Shown: in pieces, positions 1 through 7,971 of the stretch | How positions within the stretch are numbered: the stretch's first letter is position 1 | Layout of the letters: the number at the start of each line of letters is the position of its first letter | NCBI RefSeq assembly: GCF_000821085.1 | Contig: NZ_CCXR01000001.1 | Span: 496,001-560,000 of the forward strand | Source of the DNA: Bacillus sp. B-jedd | GTDB lineage: Bacteria > Bacillota > Bacilli > Bacillales > Cytobacillaceae | Length of the DNA: 64,000 nt | Reading direction: 5' to 3' | Notes under the pieces: model-generated | Told to the model about the DNA's origin: nothing | What the model saw: only the letters and a program-made list of their open reading frames with translations | Databases searched by the model: none | Made by a program: the position numbers and the translations under genes

Positions 1-868
1 ATAAAAATCTAAAAAACCTTTTTGTGCTTGCTTTATTTAATTAATAAATATTTAATTTCACCTCATTTCCTTTTAAACTAATTGCAAAAAAAACACCAAA
101 ATTTCTATTGGTTATATATAAGAGTCATATAGTGAGAAAAATATTCTATCTCTCATTCCTTAAAGGTGTTTAATAGTGTCTTAGTTTTCCGAATCTGTTC
201 GAAAAAAGGTCTGTGACAGCACCGACACTTTTTTTAGAGGGTATCAGTGCTGCTTAACAAGAAAGATGAATCCACTTTCCGTTATGTTCATGCCATAATA
301 TCGAGCCAGTTAACTTCTTCCTGGCTTTTGCTTTCCTTTTGGCTATCCTTTGTTCTTAGAGTTAGGTACTGCCAATCTGTTCAGATGCTGTTACTGTTCA
401 TAAATAAAAGCTCAGTAATCCTCATTTCTCCCCTCTCCTTTTTATCAAATAAAAAAGCACCTGCTAATTTGTATGAGAATTAAGTTTTTGTACTCGAAAG
501 CAAAACTGATTTAAAAGGGTGATACAAGTAAGTGAGTAAACGGAGAGATAAGGAGGAAATAAAAAAGGGTGCAAATGCATCCTAAATAGGCTCCCGTGTT
601 GAGTGGAATTTACATTTGTTTAAAGAGGTAGGAAGAAAAACACAATCCGGAAATGCATATGGAAAATGATCAACTAGGGAGATTACCCTTTGAGTTTGAT
701 ATTATTACTAATCCTAAAAATGTTATGTAGTAAGGTGTTTATTAAATAATAAATACCATTTACTCTTAATTAAAAGGAAGGAGATAACAAGGTTCTATTC
801 GGGATTAACGAAGGTTTTGAGTGATGGAGGTAAGATACAAATTTGAATTTGAATAACGGAGGTTGCAT
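1..868. other. AT-rich left edge without a convincing gene
   Basis: No reading frame here has both a good ribosome site and protein-like composition. A GTG-started frame at 247-483 has only a weak AGAGGG upstream and a low-complexity hydrophobic translation. A 25-codon frame at 653-730 has no clear ribosome site. A good Shine-Dalgarno-like AAGGAAGGAG near 776-785 has no usable start behind it, which may be the remains of a decayed gene. Confidence 0.5.
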
Positions 869-1099
869 ATGCTGAAATTTTTTGATGATTTTCAGGCTCG
901 AAATCGGGCAGCAAGGCAAGAGATGATTGATGAAGAGGTGTATAAGGTCAAGAGAGAAGATATTGCTAAAGCAGTATCTGCAATGGTGGAGGCAAAAGTC
1001 AAAAGAGAGAAAATAATAGAACTTTTGATAAAGTACTGGGATCTTAGACCAAGTGATGCTACATATTTTCTTGATAAAGCAGAAGAGGGACTAAGATAA
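869..1099 (+). CDS. Small charged hypothetical protein
   Basis: Encodes 76 residues that I do not assign to a family. The protein is rich in Lys, Arg and Glu, looks mainly helical, and has no signal peptide or membrane segment. The ATG at 869 is chosen because GGAGG (858-862) lies six bases upstream; the TTG at 863 would directly abut that site. The gene stands alone in an AT-rich stretch with no operon partner. The strong ribosome site and protein-like composition support a real gene, but no function can be given. Confidence 0.6.
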   Translation: MLKFFDDFQARNRAARQEMIDEEVYKVKREDIAKAVSAMVEAKVKREKIIELLIKYWDLRPSDATYFLDKAEEGLR

Positions 1100-1272
1100 T
1101 TTTAATTCCAATTTGGTGATTGATCTACCGAACCAATGGGATAAAAATGTGGGGTTATTGTAATCAAAAAAAGCCAAAAGAGCGACGTCGAGTGCGTGGC
1201 AAAAATTGTGTTGGAATAGTTCGCTAAGTTTTGCACAGGGAAAATTAAGAATAATCCAAGGAGTTGTTGGTT

Positions 1273-1941
1273 ATGAAACTTCTACTTTCTTCTGGAGGAG
1301 TCACTAACAAAAGCATACACGAAGCGTTGGTTGGCATGCTGGACAAACCGATTTCCGAGTGCAACGCTCTTTGCATTCCCACCGCGATGTACGGACACCC
1401 CTGGGTCGGTCCTGGCGTCAAAGTTTGGGAGTTCATCAGCGGGACTCCTGGGAATCCCATGGTTGACCTTGGTTGGAAGTCCGTCGGTGTGCTGGAGCTC
1501 ACAGCGCTGCCCAGCATCGACGAAGATCGCTGGGTGCCGCTTGTCCGGGAGGCGGATGTCCTTCTGGTGTCGGGCGGCGACGCCCTCTACCTGTGCCACT
1601 GGATGCGACAATCTGGGCTGGCAGATCTCTTGCCATCGCTGAGTTCAGTTTATGTGGGAATGAGCGCTGGGAGCATGGTGATGGCACCTAACATCGGGGA
1701 ATTCTTCGTTGGCTGGACTCCACCTAATGGTGGTGATGACGGCCTGGGTCTGGTCGATTTTGCCATGTTCCCGCATCTGAATCACGAGCTGCTGCCGTAT
1801 AACACGATGGCTGCCGCAGAGAAATGGGCAGCCGAGATGCAGGGGCCGGCTTATGCAATCGATGATCAAACGGCCATCAAAGTGATTGATGGAGAGGTTG
1901 AAGTTGTATCAGAAGGGCGTTGGAAACTGTTTATGCCATAA
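1273..1941 (+). CDS. Peptidase E-like (S51) class I glutamine-amidotransferase-fold protein
   Basis: Encodes 222 residues resembling peptidase family S51 (dipeptidase E/cyanophycinase group), cytoplasmic enzymes that use a Ser nucleophile in a nucleophile-elbow turn. The elbow is seen as GMSAGS, with Ser131 as likely nucleophile, and FPHLNHE (His168/His171) supplies the probable catalytic histidine. LLVSGGDALYL fits the conserved Gly-Gly substrate loop. ATG 1273 is used because AAGGAG (1258-1263) lies nine bases upstream; TTG 1264 is too close. The gene is more GC-rich than its AT-rich surroundings, so recent acquisition is possible. The dipeptide substrate cannot be told. It is monocistronic and ends in a terminator. 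Confidence 0.75.
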   Translation: MKLLLSSGGVTNKSIHEALVGMLDKPISECNALCIPTAMYGHPWVGPGVKVWEFISGTPGNPMVDLGWKSVGVLELTALPSIDEDRWVPLVREADVLLVSGGDALYLCHWMRQSGLADLLPSLSSVYVGMSAGSMVMAPNIGEFFVGWTPPNGGDDGLGLVDFAMFPHLNHELLPYNTMAAAEKWAAEMQGPAYAIDDQTAIKVIDGEVEVVSEGRWKLFMP

Positions 1942-1984
1942 TCTTACTGGTTGAGATAAAACGAAATAGTCTGCTTTATGGCAG

Positions 1985-2015
1985 GGTGAAAGCAATCTAT
2001 GCTTTCACCTTTTTT
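1985..2015 (+). terminator. Rho-independent terminator of the S51 gene
   Basis: Arms GGTGAAAGC (1985-1993) and GCTTTCACC (2001-2009) pair perfectly around a 7-base loop and are followed by six T. The hairpin lies about 45 bases after the stop at 1941. Confidence 0.85.
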
Positions 2016-2402
2016 CAGCTTGTATTCACCCATTGAGATGGTCGTGAGGGTCCAAAAAATATTAACAAATACATATAAATAACAGACTGAAAATAAGCAT
2101 CTTTAAGTAAAATAAGATTAACAAAATTTCTATTTTACCCCACGGCAAAATGGGTTGTCAATAATAAATTTGCTATATTTTTTAAAAAGTGTTAAAATAG
2201 TCTTACAATTGTTTTTTTAATCGTATTCCGAATTCTGCTGTATTTTCGCAGATAGAATTATGGATACGCTTTTTTTATATTTTTTTGAAACCGAAGAAAA
2301 AAGCAAACAGTTGTGTGGGCTTTAAAGGACTTTAGTTGAATAAAATTTCCAATTAAGGATCTATTAGTAATCGAGTTTTTATTCTTAAGGAGGACTATTA
2401 TA
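2016..2402. other. AT-rich leader region of the next gene
   Basis: No gene is seen. The region is very AT-rich with T-runs near 2210 and 2270, and presumably holds the promoter of the gene at 2403. I cannot pick a single -35/-10 pair with confidence. Confidence 0.4.
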
Positions 2403-3257
2403 TTGAATTTAATCAATAAGAAAGTTACACACAAGCGGTTTGGCATGGGTAGTATCGTTAAACATAATGAATCGGTTATTGAAATACATTTTGGATCGGA
2501 AAATAAAAAGTTTGTTTTCCCTGATGTATTTGGAAAGCATCTAGTACTGCATGATAAAACGGTAGCTAATTCAGTTGATAAAATAATTCAAGAAAAAGAA
2601 ATTGAACGAAAAGAGGAAGAATGGAAGAAGGAAGAAGAAAAAAAGCTCCAACGAAAAAAAATGGAACTGCGTTTGGAATATGAAAAGCTTATGAAAAATC
2701 ATAAACTTCATCAAGAATCCCAAATGGTTTATTGGTGTGATACAGAAGAAAAAGATCGTTCTTTTTCGGAGTGGAAGGTCTCTTCAGGTGAGATTAAAAG
2801 TGGAATTAACAAGGGGAAGCCAAACAAACCCATCCGGTTGCACCAAAACAGTGCCGTCCTGTTAACATCTACAGACCCCAGTATGCTTGAAAAGGACAGG
2901 CGCATCCTAGGTGTCTATATGGTGAAAGAAGGTTTTATCGGCAAGCTTTGTGAAAATGGAAATATTCCGGCTCATTCAGTATACAGGCTCCAACTTACAG
3001 AACAAGAATCGGATCAAATGCTTTTCTGGAAGTATTATGTGAACAAAAAGTTTCCGCACAAAATGACTTGGAATACAGGTAAATACCGTTATTTTGATAA
3101 TTCATGGATGGCTCAAATTTTGCTTGATATCGTTTCGTTGAAAAGCGACCCAGAGGAACGGGAACTGGCACAACAATTTTTCAACCATTTTTGCAAAATG
3201 AATCAGATAACAGAACAAGAGCTGCCAAAGCCTGAGGGCGCATTATTGCGTATTTAG
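2403..3257 (+). CDS. Hypothetical protein with N-terminal small beta-barrel-like motif and coiled coil
   Basis: Encodes 284 residues. Residues 1-45 (KKVTHKRFGMGSIVKH onwards) read like the short beta-barrel found in many DNA- or RNA-handling proteins, with the pattern V-H-x-x-FG-x-G-x-I and then I-x-F. Residues about 60-105 form a very charged Glu/Lys/Arg helix, probably a coiled coil. The rest (110-284) is globular, rich in Trp, Tyr and His, and matches no family I know. The start is a TTG at 2403 with AAGGAGG (2387-2393) nine bases upstream. No membrane segment is seen. Its AT-rich composition and isolation suggest an accessory gene. Confidence 0.7.
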   Translation: MNLINKKVTHKRFGMGSIVKHNESVIEIHFGSENKKFVFPDVFGKHLVLHDKTVANSVDKIIQEKEIERKEEEWKKEEEKKLQRKKMELRLEYEKLMKNHKLHQESQMVYWCDTEEKDRSFSEWKVSSGEIKSGINKGKPNKPIRLHQNSAVLLTSTDPSMLEKDRRILGVYMVKEGFIGKLCENGNIPAHSVYRLQLTEQESDQMLFWKYYVNKKFPHKMTWNTGKYRYFDNSWMAQILLDIVSLKSDPEERELAQQFFNHFCKMNQITEQELPKPEGALLRI

Positions 3258-3333
3258 CCGATAACCCCAAAATGATAACTAATATGTGATATCTTACACT
3301 CAACACGTGTGGAAGCATTCATGAAAATATAGT

Positions 3334-3369
3334 AGAAGGCAACTAACCCCTGTGGTTGTTGCCTTCTTT
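3334..3369. terminator. Hairpin between convergent genes
   Basis: AGAAGGCAAC and its complement GTTGCCTTCT form a long stem at 3334-3367, followed by a short T-rich tail on the plus strand. It lies between the plus-strand gene ending at 3257 and the minus-strand gene ending at 3388. Confidence 0.7.
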
Positions 3370-3387
3370 CATTCAGTCTTGGAAAAA

Positions 3388-4176
3388 TCATGGAATGACT
3401 ACTCTATTCTTCTGGTCCACCAAACTATGTAGTCCATCAAGGGCAGGATTGGAACGGAAATGCTTTGGGGTGACTCCTATGTATTTTTTAAATAAATGCG
3501 TGTAGTAGCTTTGGTTGCAATAACCGAGCAAGTGGGCAATTTCACTTAAGGAAAGCTTGGAATGCAGCAAAAAATACTTGGATTCCTCAACCCTTCTGTG
3601 ATTAATAAATTGAGAAATCGGCATTCCCACGGATTCTTTAAACAGCATGGAAAGGTAGCTTGGGGTCACTCCGACATGGCCGGCTATTGTTTCCAGGGAC
3701 AAGTCCTGAAAGATACCCTGGTTAATATAGTCGATGGCCTTATTGATAATGTTGTTGTAATAAGGGCGGTTGGCTGATTTTAATGTATCGATGAAAGAAG
3801 ATATCATCTCATACTCTAGTGCTTTGATTTCGTTAGGTGAATTCAGCTTTTCAATTTGGCGGATATAAACATCGCTGAGATTGAATGCATCTTCAGGTGG
3901 AACTCCGGCTTTAATTATTGATCGGGTAAAAAGAGTGCAAGAGCAGATTAGGGAATTCTTTAAGGACCTGATTGGCTCTTCCGCCAGCTTTGCCCGTTCG
4001 TTGGAATTGATTTGGTCGAGGACCGCTTTGGCCTCTTCCTCTTCTCCTCTCCCGATGCAATCCATGAGCTGTTGCTCCAGGGCATAGGAGGGATGAATGA
4101 AGTAGTTTTGTTGATTTTTCAATCGCGTTTCAAAATATTCCCTAATAATCGCCGACTTATTGGATTGATTAATCAT
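3388..4176 (-). CDS. AraC-family transcriptional regulator
   Basis: Encodes 262 residues. The C-terminal ~100 residues carry the two helix-turn-helix motifs of AraC/XylS regulators: LETIAGHVGVTPSYLSMLFK, then LSEIAHLLGYCNQSYYTHLF, ending in GVTPKHFR. The N-terminal ~150 residues are helical and do not look like a cupin sugar-binding domain, resembling instead the helical linker part of YesN-type regulators. It is transcribed divergently from the alpha-glucoside operon across about 106 bases, so it is the natural candidate for its activator. The effector is unknown. GH65 operons are more often run by LacI or GntR repressors, so this pairing is somewhat unusual. Confidence 0.88.
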   Translation of the reverse strand: MINQSNKSAIIREYFETRLKNQQNYFIHPSYALEQQLMDCIGRGEEEEAKAVLDQINSNERAKLAEEPIRSLKNSLICSCTLFTRSIIKAGVPPEDAFNLSDVYIRQIEKLNSPNEIKALEYEMISSFIDTLKSANRPYYNNIINKAIDYINQGIFQDLSLETIAGHVGVTPSYLSMLFKESVGMPISQFINHRRVEESKYFLLHSKLSLSEIAHLLGYCNQSYYTHLFKKYIGVTPKHFRSNPALDGLHSLVDQKNRVVIP

Positions 4177-4222
4177 CTTATGTAATCACCCTAAAAAATT
4201 AATAGAAATTATAAAAATTTAG

Positions 4223-4250
4223 TATAATTGTAAATTACTTGTATATACAA
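4223..4250 (+). promoter_or_regulatory. -10 box plus 12-bp TTGTATATACAA palindrome
   Basis: TATAAT (4223-4228) precedes the operon by about 55 bases. No good -35 is seen, as expected for an activator-dependent promoter. A perfect 12-bp palindrome, TTGTATATACAA, occupies 4239-4250, just after the expected start point. From memory it matches the operator of the Bacillus trehalose repressor TreR (GntR family). Binding is inferred; no treR gene lies in the window. Confidence 0.5.
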
Positions 4251-4282
4251 TTTAAGTATAAACCTTTAGGGGGGTATTGTTA

Positions 4283-5551
4283 ATGAAGAAAAAGAAAAGT
4301 TTTTTCACTAAATTGTTAGCGCTTTCCTTCGCGGCGAGCATTGCTTTAACAGGCTGCAGCAGCGATGACAACAGCAAGGAGCCTGCTAAACCAGCGGGTG
4401 GAGATGCGAAGAGTGAGCCAGTAGTCATTAAGTTTGCCGCTCAAAATGATAATACACCAGCAACGCAAAAATTGTTAGATGCGTTCAACTCGAGCCAGGA
4501 TAAGTACAAGGTCGAATGGACACAAATGACAAACGATTCTGCGCAAATGCATGACCAGCTATTAAACTCGTTATCCAGCGGATCAAGTGAATACGATGTT
4601 TTGTCCCTTGATGTTGTTTGGGCCGGTGAGTTTGCCGGGGCTGGATACCTTGAGCCAATCGATGTAAAAATGAACGAAGCTGATCTCAAGAAGGACGACT
4701 TTAACGCTGGATCAATGGCTTCCGGAAATTACAAAGGGAAGCAGTACACACTGCCATTCTTCCCTGACCTGGGACTTCTTTACTTCAGGAAAGATATCGT
4801 AAGTTCTGAAGATGCTGCGAAATTGGAAAGCGGCGACTTTACGTATGATGACCTTTATGCGATGTCCGAGAAATATTCCGGTGAAAAAGGGACAAAGTTC
4901 GGCTTTGTCTACCAATCCAAGCAATACGAAGGCCTGACAGTTAACGTTACGGAATATACCAAGTCCTACTCCGATGTCAAAGGCGGACTTGAGGCTATGT
5001 ACAAATTCACAAAGGCGCCTTTCTCACCGAAAGATATCCTGAATTTCATGGAAGGCGAAACCCATACAAACTTTGAGCAAGGAAATGCAGTGTTCTCCCG
5101 TAACTGGCCATATGCATTCGGCCGTATCAACGGACAGGAAGACGGCGTGAAAATCAAAGTCGAACAAGTCGGCATCGCACCGCTGCCAAATGGCGGTTCT
5201 GTTGGGGGATGGCTGCTCAGCCTGAACAAAAACTCCAAGAACGTTGATGGTGCTTGGGAATTCGTTAAGTTCGCCGCTGGGGAAGAAGGCCAAAAGATCA
5301 TGAGCACAGAAGGCGGTTACCTGCCTGGATTCAACGCGCTCCTTGATAACGAGGATGTTAAGTCAAAGAACGTCATGCTTTCCTATCCTGGATTCCAAAA
5401 AGCTTTAACTACTACAATTGCCCGCCCGGTATCTCCTGAGTACTCCAAAGTATCGGATACCATCCAGGTGCAGGCACATAAATACCTGAGTTCCGGAACA
5501 GGGCTGGATGAAGCAGCTAAAGCAATCGAAGAGGCTGGCAAATCTGAGTAA
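4283..5551 (+). CDS. Sugar ABC transporter substrate-binding lipoprotein (MalE-like)
   Basis: Encodes 422 residues of a family 1 extracellular solute-binding protein of the maltose/trehalose type. A signal peptide with a lipobox ending LTGC places the lipid-anchored cysteine at residue 25 on the outer face of the membrane. The body has the usual two-lobe pattern (AAQNDNTPATQKLLDAF, LPFFPDLGLLYFRKD, GGWLLSLNKNSKN). ATG 4283 is chosen because TTAGGGGGG lies eight bases upstream; the TTG at 4277 is too close. It is the first gene of the importer and is followed by a terminator, so it is probably made in excess over the permeases. A weak cre-like sequence overlaps its signal-peptide codons. The ATPase is absent here and is probably a shared MsmX-type protein encoded elsewhere. 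Confidence 0.9.
   Translation: MKKKKSFFTKLLALSFAASIALTGCSSDDNSKEPAKPAGGDAKSEPVVIKFAAQNDNTPATQKLLDAFNSSQDKYKVEWTQMTNDSAQMHDQLLNSLSSGSSEYDVLSLDVVWAGEFAGAGYLEPIDVKMNEADLKKDDFNAGSMASGNYKGKQYTLPFFPDLGLLYFRKDIVSSEDAAKLESGDFTYDDLYAMSEKYSGEKGTKFGFVYQSKQYEGLTVNVTEYTKSYSDVKGGLEAMYKFTKAPFSPKDILNFMEGETHTNFEQGNAVFSRNWPYAFGRINGQEDGVKIKVEQVGIAPLPNGGSVGGWLLSLNKNSKNVDGAWEFVKFAAGEEGQKIMSTEGGYLPGFNALLDNEDVKSKNVMLSYPGFQKALTTTIARPVSPEYSKVSDTIQVQAHKYLSSGTGLDEAAKAIEEAGKSE
4314..4327 (+). promoter_or_regulatory. Possible CcpA cre site inside the lipoprotein gene
   Basis: TGTTAGCGCTTTCC fits the catabolite-responsive element consensus at 12 of 14 positions and lies within the signal-peptide codons. Intragenic cre sites near start codons are known in Bacillus. 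The match alone is modest evidence. Confidence 0.35.
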
Positions 5552-5565
5552 ATATAACAGAAGGA

Positions 5566-5593
5566 GGCTCTAATCATCATTAGAGCCTTTTTC
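5566..5593 (+). terminator. Intra-operon terminator after the binding protein gene
   Basis: GGCTCTAAT and ATTAGAGCC pair around a 4-base loop (5566-5587), followed by TTTTTC. Lying between binding-protein and permease genes, it would act as a partial terminator that lowers permease expression. Confidence 0.8.
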
Positions 5594-5600
5594 TATACAA

Positions 5601-5875
5601 GGACAGGCGGTTTTTCCTGTCACGAAGGGGCTTGCGCTTTTCTCAAAAGATAAGAATGTATAAAATTTGTCTAGCTCCAGCGCCTAGCGCCTAGTGTACT
5701 TCGGTCCCCTCGCTACGATAAGTCAACATCAATTCGCTAACGCTTATCGTGTTTCCTTTATCTCCATCGGGGCCCTCCAGTCCATACGGCGCTGAACATA
5801 AAGGAAAGCTTCCTGGAAGTATCATCGCAGGGACAGGCGGTTTTTGCTTGTCCCGAGGCGCTTGCGCTTTTCTCA
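5601..5875. repeat. Bacillus-type intergenic repeat with 45-bp direct repeats
   Basis: Two near-identical 45-bp stretches (5601-5645 and 5831-5875, both starting GGACAGGCGGTTTTT and ending CTTGCGCTTTTCTCA) bracket a core beginning TGTCTAGCTCCAGCGCCTAG at 5669. The TCTAGCTCCAGCGCCTAG opening and the GCTTGCGCTTTTCT end are the typical ends of a repeat I recall from many Bacillus intergenic regions. The right copy stops a few bases before the permease ribosome site. Confidence 0.7.
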
Positions 5876-5897
5876 CAGCCATGAAAGGGTGATGCAA

Positions 5898-7112
5898 ATG
5901 TGGAAAATGGGTTTTAAAGAGTGGCTGTTTATTGTACCGACGATCCTGTTGATCGCTATTTTCTCATTATGGCCGGTATTCCAATCCCTGACCTATACGT
6001 TCTTTGATTACCGGCTGAATGACCAGCAAAAGGCAGGCCTATACCTGAATGAACGGTTTAATGTAAATCTATACAAAGAAACCTCGCTGTATGTATCCAT
6101 GTTTCTCGATGAGGATCTTCCGAACGTCACCGATTCCGGAGAACAGGGTAAGATAGAAGAAATTAAAAAGCGGCTTGCTTCAACAGATAAGCAGTTCGAA
6201 AATGAAAAAGGTGTCGTCAAGATAAGCGGGGAACAGCGTGATGAAATCTCTTCCCTCCATAAGGATGCCAGGAAACTAGTCGACAGCTTGAATGGGAAGT
6301 ATGAGCTCATACATAAAGATGACCTGCCTGCCCTGATCGATGACATTCAAAACAGTATCATTCCGTCCAATTTCATTGGGCTGAAAGGCTATGCAAAGGT
6401 TTTATCGGATGACCGTGTCGGGAAGGCATTGGTGAATACGACACTCTTTACTGCTGTCTCCGTGTTTATTGAGCTTTTGCTTGGAATCGGCCTGGCACTT
6501 ATTTTGAACAAGGCGATGTTCGGCCAGGGCCTGGTCAGGACAACGTCCCTTATTCCTTGGGCGATACCAACTGCTGTAGCTGCGATGATGTGGAGCTATT
6601 TGTACAACGGGAGCAGTGGAATCGTTGCCTACTTTTTTGAAAATATCGGCCTGATTGAGCAATCCCAAGATCTTTTGCTAAGCGGCCCGGGCGCCATGGC
6701 CTCCAGTATTTTCGCGGATGTATGGAAAACGACGCCGTATATGGCCCTTCTTTTGCTGGCAGGACTGCAGAACATTCCAAAGTCCTTGTACGAAGCAGGG
6801 GAAATAGATGGCGCGGGGAAAATCCAATCGTTCTTCCAAATCACGTTGCCGCTGTTAAAACCATCCATCCTCGTCGCTCTGCTTTTCAGGACGCTGGATG
6901 CTTTCCGTGTCTTTGACTTGATTTATGTCCTTACTGGCGGAGGTCCCGGCGGTGATACGGAAACACTATCAATCTATGCTTATAAAGTCATGTTCGGCCA
7001 AACCAACTTTGGATATGGATCAATCATTGTCATGCTCATGTTTGTTTGCGTAGCCATTATCGCCATCTTGTTTGTCCGGTTCCTTGGCACGAATCTCATG
7101 GAGAAAAATTAA
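5898..7112 (+). CDS. Sugar ABC transporter permease (MalF-like) with large insert
   Basis: Encodes 404 residues of an inner-membrane permease that pairs with the next gene to form the channel. The cytoplasmic coupling motif EAGEIDGAGKIQSFFQITLP near the C-terminus contacts the ATPase. TM1 is about residues 9-31. Residues about 41-156 form a hydrophilic, charged, partly coiled-coil insert before the usual VGKALVNTTLFT segment, making the protein about 100 residues longer than common MalF homologues and recalling the P2 loop of enterobacterial MalF. ATG 5898 is preferred, with AAAGGGTG (5884-5891) six bases upstream; ATG 5892 is possible. The frame stays open further upstream into the repeat, which should not be taken as coding. 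Confidence 0.88.
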   Translation: MWKMGFKEWLFIVPTILLIAIFSLWPVFQSLTYTFFDYRLNDQQKAGLYLNERFNVNLYKETSLYVSMFLDEDLPNVTDSGEQGKIEEIKKRLASTDKQFENEKGVVKISGEQRDEISSLHKDARKLVDSLNGKYELIHKDDLPALIDDIQNSIIPSNFIGLKGYAKVLSDDRVGKALVNTTLFTAVSVFIELLLGIGLALILNKAMFGQGLVRTTSLIPWAIPTAVAAMMWSYLYNGSSGIVAYFFENIGLIEQSQDLLLSGPGAMASSIFADVWKTTPYMALLLLAGLQNIPKSLYEAGEIDGAGKIQSFFQITLPLLKPSILVALLFRTLDAFRVFDLIYVLTGGGPGGDTETLSIYAYKVMFGQTNFGYGSIIVMLMFVCVAIIAILFVRFLGTNLMEKN

Positions 7113-7124
7113 GGAGGGAAAGGA

Positions 7125-7958
7125 ATGCAATCTTCAAAACGGAAATTGTGGATCACGATTGGAGTGTTTGTCGCATTCTATTTATTTGCGATGGTATTCC
7201 CGTTTTTCTGGGTATTCATCACCTCCTTTAAAACATCCGGAGAAATCTTTGGGACAGGCGCGTTTAATGTCATCCCCGAAAATCCAACTCTAAGAAACTA
7301 TGTTCAAATTCTTTTCGAAAAGGGAATATTAAACTCAATTAAAAATAGTTTTATCGTTGCCACGGTAACGACACTTTATGTGGTAATGGTCGCTACATTA
7401 TCCGCTTATGCCATTTCCCGTTTCCATTTCAAAGGGAAGAATATATTGCTTGGCTTGATTCTGGCCGTTTCCATGTTTCCGCAAATGATTATGACAGGCC
7501 CGGTTTACAATCTATTCCTGGATTTGGGTTTTCTTAACTCGTATGCGATTGTTTTGCCTTATTCGACCATTACCCTCCCGATGGCTGTCTGGATCCTGGT
7601 CACTCATTTTAACCAGATCCCGCTTGCTCTGGAGGAATCGGCAAAAATTGATGGCGCCACCACCTTCCAGACACTATATAAAGTCATTTTCCCATTGGCT
7701 GCCCCAGGTGTGTTTACGGTTGCCATTATCACGTTCATCGCGGCGTGGAATGAATTTTTGCTGTCCATCACCCTGAATACAGAAAGTAATTATCACACGG
7801 TCCCGGTTGCCATTTCATTCCTTCGGACCCAGTTCGAAATCCTTTGGGGTGAAGTGTCTGCCGCAACAGTGATTGTTACGATTCCAACACTTATCATCGT
7901 CCTCTTCTTCCAAAAACAAATTGTTTCAGGACTGACAAGTGGCGGAGTAAAAGAATAG
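7125..7958 (+). CDS. Sugar ABC transporter permease (MalG-like)
   Basis: Encodes 277 residues with six predicted membrane helices. The EAA coupling loop reads EESAKIDGATTFQTLYKVIF. It starts 12 bases after the MalF-like gene with AGGAGGGAAAGG just upstream, so translation is probably coupled. It forms the second half of the transmembrane channel with the preceding permease and works with the lipoprotein at 4283. Length and motif order are normal for the family. Confidence 0.92.
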   Translation: MQSSKRKLWITIGVFVAFYLFAMVFPFFWVFITSFKTSGEIFGTGAFNVIPENPTLRNYVQILFEKGILNSIKNSFIVATVTTLYVVMVATLSAYAISRFHFKGKNILLGLILAVSMFPQMIMTGPVYNLFLDLGFLNSYAIVLPYSTITLPMAVWILVTHFNQIPLALEESAKIDGATTFQTLYKVIFPLAAPGVFTVAIITFIAAWNEFLLSITLNTESNYHTVPVAISFLRTQFEILWGEVSAATVIVTIPTLIIVLFFQKQIVSGLTSGGVKE

Positions 7959-7971
7959 AGGTGTATTTTAT

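Noticed and set aside
247..483. Open frame of 78 codons on the plus strand
   Set aside because: GTG start with only a weak ribosome site, low-complexity hydrophobic translation and no neighbour that would support it.
1282..1611. Minus-strand open frame inside the S51 gene
   Set aside because: Shadow of the real gene on the other strand; no start site and no recognisable protein.
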